NCBI GenBank assembly: GCA_910584835.1
Contig: CAJUEG010000005.1
Location: forward strand, 7,902-71,901
Source of the DNA: an uncultured Oscillospiraceae bacterium
GTDB taxonomy: Bacteria > Bacillota > Clostridia > Oscillospirales > Oscillospiraceae
DNA length: 64,000 nt
Reading direction: 5' to 3'
The position numbers and the translations under genes are program-made. The notes under the pieces are model-generated. The model made no database searches. It was not told the DNA's origin and worked only from the letters and a program-made list of their open reading frames with translations. Shown piece by piece: positions 24,801-33,111 of this stretch (positions are counted from its first letter, which is position 1; each line of letters begins with the position of its first letter).

Positions 24801-27582
24801 GATGTATTCGGACGGCACTTTGATCGGGGACAGCAACGGCATCTTCCGCACCGATGAAAATGGCGAAATCCTCATTTCCGGGCTGAAGCCGGGAAAGAGC
24901 GTTGTTGTCACCGAGACACGCGCCCCCGCAGGCTTTTTGATCGACACGCAGAGCGCCACGATCCAGATCAAAGAGGGACGCACCGTGTCCGTGACCATGA
25001 AAAACCAGCCCAAGGGAAAATTGATCATCCAGAAACGGAGCCAGGACAACCAGCCGTTGAGCGGGGCCGAGTTCCGCATCACGACGGCGGCAGGCTGTGA
25101 GGTGGGGCTGGACGGCGTGATCGGCACCAGCACTTTGACCTCCAACGGTATTTTCCGAACCGACGCCCAGGGGGAGATCCGCATCACCAACCTTGCCCCC
25201 GGCGCTTATGTGCTGACCGAGATCAAGGCCCCGGACGGCTATGTGATGGACAGCCCCAGCACCAATGTTGTCATTGGCACCGGGGGCGATACCCAAACCG
25301 TTGTGGTGAAGAACAGCAAGGCCGGTTCGCTGGTGATCTTGAAAAAGAGCACGGACGGCAAGCCCCTCAAGGGGGTGGAGTTCAAGGTCACGACCTCAAC
25401 GGGCGAGTTCGTGCCGGACGCCAGCGGGCGCATCAGCTCCAACGGCCTGTACTACACCGACAAGGACGGCAAGATCACCATCAATGGCGTGGTGGGGACG
25501 CTGGTAGTCACCGAGACAAAGAGCATCCCCGGCTACTCCATCGACGAGGCCACCCGGACGCAGACCGTGGACGTGCGGCCCAACGACACGCAGACCCTCT
25601 ATTTTTACAACAAGGCGGCAACCACCGTCGTGATCGAGAAATTCATCGAGGGCACCGACAACCAGCCTTTGAAGGGCGTGACCTTCCTTGTCACGGACAG
25701 TTCCGGGGCCGTCGTTGGCAACAGCAACGGCGAGTTCGTGACGGACGAGGCGGGCCGGATCGTCCTGGAGGGGCTGGAGCCCGGCACCACTGTCACCGCC
25801 CGCGAGATCAAGACCGTGGAGGGCTACGAGCTGGACGGCCAGCCCAAATCCATTTTAGTCCGGGAGGGGACGGTCCAGTACCTCCGCTTTTATAACAAAA
25901 AGCTGGGTTCTATCGTCGTGCGGAAACTGGATAAAAACGACCTGACTCCGCTGGCCGGGGTGGAGTTCCAAATCGTCTACTCCGATGGCCGCTACCTGGA
26001 CGACGACAACGGCCACCTGTCCTCCAAGGGGCTGTATAAGACGGACAGCAACGGGGAAATCCGCATTTCCGGCGTGTCCGGCACGCTGGTGATCACCGAG
26101 ACAAAGCCCCTGCCCGGTTATGTGATGGACGAGGGCACCCGGACGCAGACGGTAAAGGTGAATCCCTCCGACACGCAGACCATCACGGTGTATAACACCA
26201 AAATCAAAGGCTTGACCATTGTGAAAAAGGACGGGCAGACCTCCGAGCGAATCCCCGGCGTCCAGATGGAAGTGCGGAAGCTGAACGGGGAGATCATCGG
26301 CACCTTCACCACCGACAGCAACGGCATGATCCAGCTCCCCCAGGCGGAAAAGGGCTGGTATGAAGTCATAGAATTGAAGGCCGCCGAGGGCTACCGCCTG
26401 GACGCCACCCCCCACCGCATTGAGGTGAAGGACGGCCAGCAGGCCGTGCTGGAAGTGACCAACCGCAAGGCCGGGAGCGCCATCATCCATAAGGTGGACA
26501 GCCTGACGGGCGAGGGGATTTTTGGTGTGACCTTCCTGGTGTCCGACAGCCGGGGCAACCCCATCGGCACCTATCAGAGCGACAACGAGGGCTATGTGTT
26601 CATCGACAAGGAGCTGGCGGACGGCAAGTACACCATCCGGGAGATCGAATGCGCGGACGGGTACATTTTGGACACCCAGCCCAAAACGATCTACATCCAG
26701 TACGGCGGCTGCTCCACCATCACCTGGCCCAATACCGCCGTGCGCGGCCAAATCCAGATCGTGAAGAAATCCGCCGACTACAACTCCGCCAACGGCCTGC
26801 CCGCCGGGACACCGCTGGCCGGGGCCACCTTCGAGATTTACAACGAGCGCAACGGGAACAAGGTGGACACCATCGTGACCGACAGGAACGGTCTGGCGTC
26901 CTCCAAGGCCCTGCCTTTGGGCCGCTACACCATCAAGGAAACCAAGGCTCCGGCGAACTACGGCGCGACTACCGACACTTACACCGCCGTATTGGAGTTC
27001 AGCGGCCAGATCGTGAAGCTGGAAATCACCAACAAGAGCGTGTCCACGGGGGTTTCCATTGAAAAGACCGGGCCCAAGGAGGCCATGCGCGGCCAGCCTG
27101 TGCGCTATGTGTTCAGCGGCATCGGCAACACCAGCAACGTGACGCTGGAATCCTTCTACTGGCGGGACACGCTGCCCGCCGCCGTGAAGCTGGATAAGGT
27201 GGTAACCGGCACCTACAACTTCCCCGGCAATTACAAGATCGTGTATAAGGTGAACAACGCCGGGGACTACCGTACGCTGGCCGATAATCTCAGCACCAGC
27301 AAGAACTACACCCTGGCCGCGTCCCCCGTGGCCCTGGGGCTGGCATCCAACGAGCGCGTCACCGAGATCATGTTCATCTTCGGGCAGGCTCCCGGCGGGT
27401 TCTCCCAGGTGGAGGCCCCCATGGTATACTGTGTGGCCCTGTCCAATCTGGCCCCTGGGAGCAGCTTTGTCAACGTGGCCGATGTGGGCGGCACCTATAA
27501 CGGGGTATGGCTCCAGGCCGTGACCCGCTGGGTGACAAAGGTGTACGGCAAGCCCCAAAAGCTGCCCACCACCGGCTATTAA
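21856..27582 (+). CDS. Giant thioester/SpaA-CnaB repeat adhesin ending in LPTTGY
   Basis: 1908 residues from TTG 21856 (AAGGAGGTATAAG upstream). Signal peptide ends SAFAAG. Residues ~60-280 resemble a TQxA thioester domain, with Cys in RALCAYQKG and Gln in MVAQAGSWLY. Then about 15 SpaA/CnaB prealbumin-like repeats of ~85-95 residues follow, each starting like IxKxD...PLxGxxF with a conserved Lys and ending TEx...GY, as in self-crosslinking pilins. A final DUF11-like domain leads to KLPTTGY and the stop. The usual membrane helix and charged tail after LPxTG are missing. It is probably a surface fibre for attachment, processed by the sortase at 20126. Confidence 0.85.
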   Translation: MKQKTINRIVSLLLALVCAVGLLPLSAFAAGLSSAPGSITQKSSDYMKINGKSVRYKAASSAINSVGLPYVFDEQVTVPGYGDVRALCAYQKGTLGPAANGQKWNYKEEVNNASLRVLLTYIYSFTYNDFTAAGDAAGLGSWTQYWSDIWFMVAQAGSWLYEHGTILDVNSNREGFIEQMAEEFVAAMKLYHDTYGQSSWITDWNKIGTHSIIDSSDGGKTGNSAYDYIATGVNLVLDHPEYFHNYHLWMYDWDKSQPWKLAGQSGVPMQRLLIAVPEDSPIDDTLQLTVKKLEAGSNKPMAGVSFKIENAADPGAFSVTRTTGVDGTLTLTDADGLTAGQYLITEEAVPEGYVAQTTSQLVTVLPNGSANSVFTFYNEPTTTTTTPGTGSVRKVNADNPTEGIPGAVIRITSVKLDDGGSYFGEFVTKEGGYISKEDLDFSTLPTGAYLAEEITPPEGFILSSDVSKVKQPFVWDGKTDVSLVFENSAKVKVQLKKVDESGQPLAGAIFVVLRDGQVIATEETGPDGTITVSHVTEGYYEFREVSVPAPFDVDRSPVGVHVNAEDLQGEQTILVEKMNHHKRALTVSKRDLETGAPVPNTSFHIHGVNLGYENDVVTGADGTVTLSDMPSGCYEITETDVPAPYLLDENNRKTVWIDAAKDQDVVADFRNSTRPGLRILKQDQQTGAPIEGATFLVEEVNGGYNDQHLTDKDGLIVLDGLRPGAYTITEVKPAPGYVGDDTPRTVYLEENRTCIVELTNLRKPDLKIVKEDSITHSPIEHVKFQVWRGSDDTITGELNDLGTFYTDKNGVILLEKLETGWYRVKELEPAPGYTIKQPDTQDIYLKAGETYVARFENTPKNAIVVEKYDNVTHEALPGCTYQLRWLGGSSGTGGTVIGQKVTDKNGIAMWTGLEPGTYLIEEVDPADGYSIIQSSETVFLADSGEQSVVTVRFSNSPDGSLLIRKVCATNPSVTLQNAEFKVMYSDGTLIGDSNGIFRTDENGEILISGLKPGKSVVVTETRAPAGFLIDTQSATIQIKEGRTVSVTMKNQPKGKLIIQKRSQDNQPLSGAEFRITTAAGCEVGLDGVIGTSTLTSNGIFRTDAQGEIRITNLAPGAYVLTEIKAPDGYVMDSPSTNVVIGTGGDTQTVVVKNSKAGSLVILKKSTDGKPLKGVEFKVTTSTGEFVPDASGRISSNGLYYTDKDGKITINGVVGTLVVTETKSIPGYSIDEATRTQTVDVRPNDTQTLYFYNKAATTVVIEKFIEGTDNQPLKGVTFLVTDSSGAVVGNSNGEFVTDEAGRIVLEGLEPGTTVTAREIKTVEGYELDGQPKSILVREGTVQYLRFYNKKLGSIVVRKLDKNDLTPLAGVEFQIVYSDGRYLDDDNGHLSSKGLYKTDSNGEIRISGVSGTLVITETKPLPGYVMDEGTRTQTVKVNPSDTQTITVYNTKIKGLTIVKKDGQTSERIPGVQMEVRKLNGEIIGTFTTDSNGMIQLPQAEKGWYEVIELKAAEGYRLDATPHRIEVKDGQQAVLEVTNRKAGSAIIHKVDSLTGEGIFGVTFLVSDSRGNPIGTYQSDNEGYVFIDKELADGKYTIREIECADGYILDTQPKTIYIQYGGCSTITWPNTAVRGQIQIVKKSADYNSANGLPAGTPLAGATFEIYNERNGNKVDTIVTDRNGLASSKALPLGRYTIKETKAPANYGATTDTYTAVLEFSGQIVKLEITNKSVSTGVSIEKTGPKEAMRGQPVRYVFSGIGNTSNVTLESFYWRDTLPAAVKLDKVVTGTYNFPGNYKIVYKVNNAGDYRTLADNLSTSKNYTLAASPVALGLASNERVTEIMFIFGQAPGGFSQVEAPMVYCVALSNLAPGSSFVNVADVGGTYNGVWLQAVTRWVTKVYGKPQKLPTTGY

Positions 27583-27593
27583 GAAACCCATCA

Positions 27594-27629
27594 GGGATCG
27601 TGTCTCACCATGAGACACGATCCCCCTTT
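27594..27629. repeat. Dispersed palindrome copy 8, acting as terminator
   Basis: GGGATCGTGTCTCA-CCA-TGAGACACGATCCC, perfect 14-bp arms, then CCTTTTT. It should terminate the adhesin transcript. Confidence 0.9.
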
Positions 27630-27644
27630 TTACAGGAGGGAAAT

Positions 27645-28178
27645 ATGCCTGAAAAAAAGTACATCCGCTTTATCAACAGCGACTATAAAACACTGTTTCA
27701 CCTCCCGGACGGCGGGCGCGTCAGGATCGTTTACCCTGATGGGCGGCAGGCTGATCGGGTGTGCCGTTTTATAGACGAGTACCACACAGACATTGGTGGC
27801 TATCACTACCACATCTGTGAATTTGCCGAGCGCATGGAGCAGGTCGGCGCGAGGTACGCACCATTGGACTACATCCAGGATATGGAGTTCTACCGTAAGC
27901 ATTTCTTTGCGGCCAGTGAAGCGGGCAGCGGTCCCGCCTATTACATCATTGATGAAACGGACACCCATGGTTTTGCCTTTGCCCCCAGGGACGCGGAGAA
28001 AGGCAAAAAATATTGTGTGTTTGAAATGGCGCCTAATAATTATCGCCCCTGTCCCGGTAAAGTCGTAATGTGGGTCAGAACCCTCCAGGATATCTGTCCA
28101 CAGGCATGGGGTTTTGATCTGGCAAAGATCAGGGCCGTGACGCAAAGGCCGAAAAAGCGGCCCGGCCACAAGCATTGA
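27645..28178 (+). CDS. Conserved element protein of unknown function
   Basis: 177 residues from ATG 27645 with AGGAGGG upstream. It begins MPEKKYIRFINSDYKTLFHL and contains HTDIGGYHYHICEFAERMEQ and a basic C-terminus KRPGHKH. No membrane segment or catalytic motif is recognised. It follows a terminator-type palindrome, so its expression is separate from the adhesin, and it leads the secretion-gene run. Confidence 0.55.
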   Translation: MPEKKYIRFINSDYKTLFHLPDGGRVRIVYPDGRQADRVCRFIDEYHTDIGGYHYHICEFAERMEQVGARYAPLDYIQDMEFYRKHFFAASEAGSGPAYYIIDETDTHGFAFAPRDAEKGKKYCVFEMAPNNYRPCPGKVVMWVRTLQDICPQAWGFDLAKIRAVTQRPKKRPGHKH

Positions 28179-28255
28179 GTACGGCCAGCGCACAGGCGCA
28201 GACGCCGGACGCGAGGGCGCCCCCCTCTGGAACGGCAAATATCTTTCATTCTGTG

Positions 28256-28290
28256 CCGGAAATAAATCTCACCATGAGACACATTTCCGG
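28256..28290. repeat. Dispersed palindrome copy 9
   Basis: CCGGAAAT-AAA-TCTCA-CCA-TGAGA-CAC-ATTTCCGG. Eight outer base pairs, different in sequence from copy 7. Confidence 0.9.
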
Positions 28291-28313
28291 CCCCCATTAA
28301 GGAGGCGAACAGC

Positions 28314-29213
28314 ATAGACCAACATAGGAAAGTCAAAGGAAGCCACCAAATCAGCGTCCAGGCCGCCGAGCTGCTGGAGGATATGAGGCCGCAGCATTAC
28401 AACGGCGCGAACCATGATGAAACGGTACGGACGGTCAATGATATTCTACAGGGCCGGGCGGATCGGACGGTGGACGCCTTTTTGACCGGCCTGCGGAATA
28501 CGGGCGGCGAGGGCTACGCCCAAAGGGTGGAGGACATCAGCCGGGACATACAGGCGTTTTTGGCACAAAAGGCGCTCCTGTCCCAGCCCTACGCCAAGAG
28601 CAGCGACAAGCAGTTTCATTACCGCACGTCCACCCTCGACCCGGAGCGTCCGCTCAAGATCGTCAACCAGCGCATTTATGACAGCGCGGCCAAGGCAGGC
28701 TTTCCCCCTGGCTTTTTCCGGGAAACCTATTTTGACCGTGTGACGTTCTACTGCGTACCCGACCACACGGATTTTAAGTTTTCCCATTTCCCCGGCTGTA
28801 CCTTCGCTGTGTGCCGGATCAGGGAGGCCGCTTTTGACGGCGCCAGTTTCTTTCTCTCCGAATTTCAGAACTGCGCCGTACAGTACGCCACGTTTTTCGC
28901 GGCATCCATCGACCACACCCATTTCCATGACAGCAGCCTAAAAAATGTTTCATTCCAGAAGGCCCGTTTACGGACTTGCAACACCGTTGACTGTGAACTG
29001 GACGGCGTGGGTTTTCTGAACGCAACGTTAGACGGCTGTTTTTTTGGCCGGATCGCCGCCAGCGGCATCCGTAACCTGCACACCGCGACCATCACCCAGG
29101 GCGGCGGGACAAGCGGGGAAGCGGAGCGTAACCGGGAGGCCGTTTTTGCCGCGCTCTTGCCCCGGCAGGGAGAGCGGCGGGGCGCCCCCGAGAAAAGGCG
29201 GGGTGGACGGTGA
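28314..29213 (+). CDS. Pentapeptide-repeat-like protein, apparent ATA start
   Basis: 299 residues if initiated at ATA 28314, eight bases after AAGGAGG. A TGA at 28275 closes the frame upstream, and the first standard start is ATG 28383, 78 bases from the RBS. The middle (DFKFSHFPGCTF, AAFDGASFFLSEFQNCAVQYATF, LKNVSFQKARL) shows pentapeptide-like A(D/N)LXX pacing. The N-terminus is helical. Pentapeptide repeats form a right-handed quadrilateral helix; some mimic DNA. Role in conjugation is unknown. The stop overlaps the virD4 start. Confidence 0.7.
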   Translation: MDQHRKVKGSHQISVQAAELLEDMRPQHYNGANHDETVRTVNDILQGRADRTVDAFLTGLRNTGGEGYAQRVEDISRDIQAFLAQKALLSQPYAKSSDKQFHYRTSTLDPERPLKIVNQRIYDSAAKAGFPPGFFRETYFDRVTFYCVPDHTDFKFSHFPGCTFAVCRIREAAFDGASFFLSEFQNCAVQYATFFAASIDHTHFHDSSLKNVSFQKARLRTCNTVDCELDGVGFLNATLDGCFFGRIAASGIRNLHTATITQGGGTSGEAERNREAVFAALLPRQGERRGAPEKRRGGR

Positions 29214-30976
29214 AGAAACAATCTGACGGCGGCTATATCCAATGGATATTTCTCGCCCTGCCCGTCCTATGGATGGGGGCGGTGCTGGCCTACGCCTACG
29301 AGGACGGCATGAACCTGTTTGAACTTCTGCCACGTTTCGCCGCCGCTATGGAGCATCCCTTTGCCATCGGGTGGACGCCCCACACCCCCCGCTTTGTGCT
29401 GGGGGCGCTGGTGGCCTACGGCTTTGCCATCACCTTGTACCTGACCGGCAGGCAGAATCGCCGCCCTGGGGAGGAACACGGCTCCGCCCACTGGGGGAAT
29501 GTGCATCAGCTTGACCGCAAATACCGGGACAAAAACCAGCACAACAACGCCATCCTGTCCCAAAACCTGCGCATGAGCCTGAACGGGCGGCAGCACCTAC
29601 GGAACCTGTTACAAATCGTGGTGGGCGGCTCTGGCTCCGGCAAGACCCGGTATGTGGTGAAGCCCAACATTTACGAGGCCAACGCCTCCTATATTGCGAC
29701 TGATCCGAAAGGGGAGCTGGCCCGCGCCGCCGTTCCGCTGCTTCTCCGGGAGGGGTATGTGATCCGGGTGATCGACCTCGTAGACCTGGATCACAGCGAT
29801 CATTACAACCCCTTCCACTACATCCGCAGCGACGCCGACGTGCTGAAGCTGATCGCCAATTTCATCCGCAACACCACACCGAAAGGGGCCCATTCCAACG
29901 ATCCGTTTTGGGAGAAGTCCGAGATAGCATTGGACTCCGCCCTTATGCTCTACCTGCTCCATGAGGCGCCCCCGGAGGAACAGACCATGGAAATGATGTT
30001 GACCATGCTGGAATACGGGGCGGCCAAGGAGGGGGACGGGGACTATCAATCGCCCCTTGACCTGCTGTTTGAGGCATTAGAAGAAGAAAACCCGAACCAT
30101 ATCGCCCTGCGCCAGTACAAGGTGTTCAAGCAGGCCCCCAGCGAAACCGCTATGAGCATTTTGATCACAGCCTCCGTCCGGCTGGCCCCGTTCACCTTGC
30201 CGGAGGTACAGCGGATCACCAGCCGGGACACCATGGAGCTGGACAAGCTGGGGGAGCGGAAGCAGGCGGTGTTCTGCATCATCCCGGACAGCAACGACGC
30301 CTCGCTGAATTTCCTGGTGGGAATGTTGTATACGCAGGCGTTCCAGGAGCTGTACTATCAGGCGGACAAGGTTCACGGGGGCAGCCTGCCCATCCCGGTC
30401 CGGCTGATGTTCGACGAGTTCGCAAACGTGGCTTTGCCGGACGGCTACGCCCGGCTCCAGGCCACCATGCGCTCCCGGAATATCATGGCCACCATTATAC
30501 TACAGAACATCTCCCAGTTGAAGGCTCTTTTTCGCGATGACTGGGAGGGCATCATCGGCAACGCGGACAGCTTCATCTACCTGGGCGGGAACGAGCAATC
30601 GACCCATAAGTACGTTTCCGAGCTGCTGGGGAAGGAAACCATCGAAACCCGCACCAGCAGCCAAAGCAAGGGGCGAAACGGTTCCTACAGCCAGAATTTT
30701 CAACAGGCGGGCCGCGAACTTTTGACGCCAGATGAAGTGCGTATGCTGGACAACCGGCTTTCCATCATCCTGATCCGGGGCGAGGCTCCGGTGATGGACG
30801 CCAAATATGACCTGGAACGGCACCCCAACCTCAAGTACACCGGGGACGGTGGGGCCGCCCCCTACGTCCACAACGCCCTATGTCTCTATGACGCGGGCGA
30901 TCTGGACTTTGAATTTACATCCCTGGACGAAATCGAAATCATCGACGAATTGGAGGAATCTGACCATGAAAAATAA
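29210..30976 (+). CDS. VirD4/TraG-type coupling protein
   Basis: 588 residues from GTG 29210, overlapping the previous stop. Two N-terminal membrane helices (residues ~12-30 and ~62-80) precede the ATPase with Walker A VVGGSGSGKTRYVV at ~137-150. LMFDEFANVALPDGY carries the Walker B region. VirD4 proteins bring the relaxase-DNA complex to the secretion channel at the inner membrane and power transfer. The C-terminus has the expected LIRGEAPVMDAKYDLERHPN segment. This is the first gene of the core secretion block. Confidence 0.92.
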   Translation: MKKQSDGGYIQWIFLALPVLWMGAVLAYAYEDGMNLFELLPRFAAAMEHPFAIGWTPHTPRFVLGALVAYGFAITLYLTGRQNRRPGEEHGSAHWGNVHQLDRKYRDKNQHNNAILSQNLRMSLNGRQHLRNLLQIVVGGSGSGKTRYVVKPNIYEANASYIATDPKGELARAAVPLLLREGYVIRVIDLVDLDHSDHYNPFHYIRSDADVLKLIANFIRNTTPKGAHSNDPFWEKSEIALDSALMLYLLHEAPPEEQTMEMMLTMLEYGAAKEGDGDYQSPLDLLFEALEEENPNHIALRQYKVFKQAPSETAMSILITASVRLAPFTLPEVQRITSRDTMELDKLGERKQAVFCIIPDSNDASLNFLVGMLYTQAFQELYYQADKVHGGSLPIPVRLMFDEFANVALPDGYARLQATMRSRNIMATIILQNISQLKALFRDDWEGIIGNADSFIYLGGNEQSTHKYVSELLGKETIETRTSSQSKGRNGSYSQNFQQAGRELLTPDEVRMLDNRLSIILIRGEAPVMDAKYDLERHPNLKYTGDGGAAPYVHNALCLYDAGDLDFEFTSLDEIEIIDELEESDHEK

Positions 30977-31307
30977 CCACGACCTGACCCATTCCCGCGC
31001 CAAGGCCCGCCGCTATATGGCGGCGTGGACGGCCCTGGTGCTGTCCCTGGCCCTGTTCACCCTTCCGGTCTTCGCCGCGTCCGGCGGCGGCAGCGATCCC
31101 CTGTCCATCGTCAACAACCTGTCCGACTTCATTTTTTCGTGCATTAAGGCCATCGGCGTGATCATCCTGGGCTGGGGTATCGTCCAGCTCGGCATGAGCA
31201 TCCAGTCCCACGACGCCAGCCAGCGCAGCCAGGGTATGCTGTGCGTGTTCGGCGGGCTGATCATCGCGTTCAGCAAGGAAATCCTGTCCACCATCGGCGC
31301 GCTGTGA
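30966..31307 (+). CDS. Maff2-type small membrane protein
   Basis: 113 residues from ATG 30966, overlapping virD4 by 11 bases. A cleavable signal-like helix (AWTALVLSLALFTLPVFAAS) is followed by two hydrophobic segments (FIFSCIKAIGVIILGWGIVQLG and GMLCVFGGLIIAFSKEIL). This is the pattern of the Maff2/VirB2-like family found next to VirD4 in Tn1549 elements, proposed as a channel or pilin-like subunit. A palindrome with 16-bp arms separates it from the next gene. Confidence 0.75.
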   Translation: MKNNHDLTHSRAKARRYMAAWTALVLSLALFTLPVFAASGGGSDPLSIVNNLSDFIFSCIKAIGVIILGWGIVQLGMSIQSHDASQRSQGMLCVFGGLIIAFSKEILSTIGAL

Positions 31308-31325
31308 GGCGGGCCAATATCAACA

Positions 31326-31360
31326 GGGGAATCGTGTCTCATGGTGAGACACGATTCCCC
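31326..31360. repeat. Dispersed palindrome copy 10, 16-bp perfect arms
   Basis: GGGGAATCGTGTCTCA (31326-31341), loop TGG, then the exact complement to 31360. It ends five bases before the GGGGGTG RBS of the VirB6-like gene and could control its translation. Confidence 0.9.
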
Positions 31361-31370
31361 ATGGGGGTGA

Positions 31371-32216
31371 ATGACTATTAGTGACAACTGGATCGTCAAT
31401 ATTCTGGAAAACGCGCTGGCAGACTGGAACGGCAAACTGTCCGAGATATGGACGCTGCTGACGCAGACCCCGCAGAACTTCAAAGGGGGCGATATCTGGA
31501 CGGTGATCTCCAGCATACACACCGCCATGGTGGGGATCGGCTACGGCCTGCTGGTGCTGTTCTTCGCCATGGGCGTGTTCCAAAGCGCCGCCAGCTTCAA
31601 AGACTTCCAGCGCCCGGAATTTGCCCTGCGCCATTTCATCCGCTTCGTGCTGGCAAAGGTGGCCGTGGGGAGCTGCATGGAGATCATGACCGCCATTTTC
31701 AGCGTGTGCGGCGGGGTGGTTGCCACCGTCATGGCGGGCATGGGCGGCTCGGTGTCTACGGCGGCCACCCTGCCCGTGGAGATCGTGACGGCCATTGAGG
31801 GCCTGGGCCTGCTGGAAAGCATACCCTTGTGGCTGGTGTCCCTGCTGGGCAGCCTGTTTATCACCGTCATGTCCTTTATTCTGCTGCTGACGGTGTACGG
31901 GCGGTTTTTCCGGCTCTATCTGTTCACCGCCTTGGCCCCGCTCCCCCTGGCGTCCTTCGCCGGGGAGACTACCGCCGCCAGCGGCAAAGCGTTCCTCAAA
32001 AACTACATCGGCGTGTGCATGGAGGGGGCGGTGATCGTGCTGGCCTGCCTGATCTACTCCGCGTTCCTGTCCAGCAGCACCCCGGCGGCCGACGCCAGCC
32101 TGCCCGCCGTCACCATGGCGTGGCAGTACATCGGGCAGCTAATTTTCAATATGCTGATCCTCACCGGGCTGGTGAAGGGTGCGGACAGGGTGGTAAAGGA
32201 GATGCTGGGGCTATAG
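31371..32216 (+). CDS. VirB6/TrbL-like conjugation membrane protein
   Basis: 281 residues with six or so hydrophobic helices: GIGYGLLVLFFAMGVF, VCGGVVATVMAGMGG, SLLGSLFITVMSFILLL, LYLFTALAPLPLASF, AVIVLACLIYSAFL and a last one. The pattern fits the polytopic inner-membrane channel component of Gram-positive type IV secretion systems. ATG 31371 has GGGGGTG upstream. The final codons overlap the next gene start, TATAG. Confidence 0.8.
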   Translation: MTISDNWIVNILENALADWNGKLSEIWTLLTQTPQNFKGGDIWTVISSIHTAMVGIGYGLLVLFFAMGVFQSAASFKDFQRPEFALRHFIRFVLAKVAVGSCMEIMTAIFSVCGGVVATVMAGMGGSVSTAATLPVEIVTAIEGLGLLESIPLWLVSLLGSLFITVMSFILLLTVYGRFFRLYLFTALAPLPLASFAGETTAASGKAFLKNYIGVCMEGAVIVLACLIYSAFLSSSTPAADASLPAVTMAWQYIGQLIFNMLILTGLVKGADRVVKEMLGL

Positions 32217-32746
32217 GGAAATATAACATCATCTATGCCGACCCGCCGTGGAAGTACGGGACATGGCACTCCGCTGACCGGCACTACCCCACCATGCCCA
32301 TTGAGGACATCAAGGCTTTGCCCGTGTCCGAACTGGCCGCCGACGATTGCGCCCTGTTCTTATGGATCACCATGCCCATGCTCCAGGAGGCGTGGGGCGT
32401 GATGGAGGCATGGGGCTTTCGCTTTGTGACCTGCGCCTTTGTCTGGATCAAACTCAGCCGGAAATCCAACACAGTATTTTGGGGGCCGGGCCACTGGACA
32501 CGGGCCAACGCGGAGCTGTGCCTTCTTGCAACCAGGGGCCACCCCAAACGGCTGGCTCGGAACGTCCACCAAGTCATTATCTCCCATGTCCAGGAACACA
32601 GGCGAAAGCCGGACGAGGCCCGCCGCCGCATTGAGGCCCTGATGGGGGACGTGCCCCGCGTGGAGCTGTTCGCCCGCCGCCCCGCCCCCGGCTGGGACGT
32701 TTGGGGAAATGAGGTGGACAGTACCATTGACTGGGTGCCAACATAA
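32213..32746 (+). CDS. MT-A70 adenine methyltransferase, apparent ATA start
   Basis: 177 residues if started at ATA 32213, which overlaps the TAG stop of the VirB6-like gene exactly as ATG usually does in ATGA pairs. AAAGGAGAT lies 9 bases upstream. The DPPW catalytic motif falls at residues 10-13, so any later standard start (the first ATG is after HYPT) would remove the active site. The rest (MLQEAWGVMEAWGFRFVTCAFVWIKL, RNVHQVIISHVQEHRRKPDEARRRIEAL) matches MT-A70 N6-adenine methyltransferases. It may methylate element DNA to escape restriction. The upstream frame stays open but offers no standard start nearby. Confidence 0.85.
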   Translation: MGKYNIIYADPPWKYGTWHSADRHYPTMPIEDIKALPVSELAADDCALFLWITMPMLQEAWGVMEAWGFRFVTCAFVWIKLSRKSNTVFWGPGHWTRANAELCLLATRGHPKRLARNVHQVIISHVQEHRRKPDEARRRIEALMGDVPRVELFARRPAPGWDVWGNEVDSTIDWVPT

Positions 32747-32778
32747 AAGACCGCCTGCACACCCGCAGGCGGTCTTGC
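32747..32778 (-). terminator. Bidirectional terminator between methyltransferase and toxin
   Basis: AAGACCGCCTGC (32747-32758) pairs with GCAGGCGGTCTT (32765-32776). On the minus strand it is followed by TTTTAT, ending the toxin-antitoxin transcript. Confidence 0.85.
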
Positions 32779-33111
32779 TTATGGCTCCTCGCCGGATATA
32801 TCTCCAAACAAAATGCGCAGATAGTCCCTCCGGCCATAGAGTACACGGTCCACATAGACATCCGAGCCGTGGGGCCGATAGAAAATCATGTAGTTCCCGC
32901 TGACCAGGAAACGGTAATCACCGCTTGCAACCGTGACAGCGGACAGGGGAGAGCCCATGAGGGGAAACATCCTCAACTGATCCACAGCGTCCATGATCCT
33001 GTCCACCACACGTTTCGCCGCAGATGGGTTTTGCAGCTCCTGGGCGATATGATCCCAGATATTGTCCAGGTCACGGAGGGCTTCTTTGGAGTAGCGGATA
33101 TTATTCCCCAT
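32779..33111 (-). CDS. RelE/ParE-family toxin
   Basis: 110 residues from ATG 33111. The chain NIRYSKEALRDLDNIWDHIAQEL ... YRFLVSGNYMIFYRP ... VDRVLYGRRDYLRILF is typical of ParE/RelE toxins, which poison gyrase or cleave mRNA; ParE-like is the closer look. It overlaps the antitoxin gene by 11 bases. The pair lies against the direction of the conjugation genes, as if inserted between the methyltransferase and prgI. Confidence 0.85.
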   Translation of the reverse strand: MGNNIRYSKEALRDLDNIWDHIAQELQNPSAAKRVVDRIMDAVDQLRMFPLMGSPLSAVTVASGDYRFLVSGNYMIFYRPHGSDVYVDRVLYGRRDYLRILFGDISGEEP

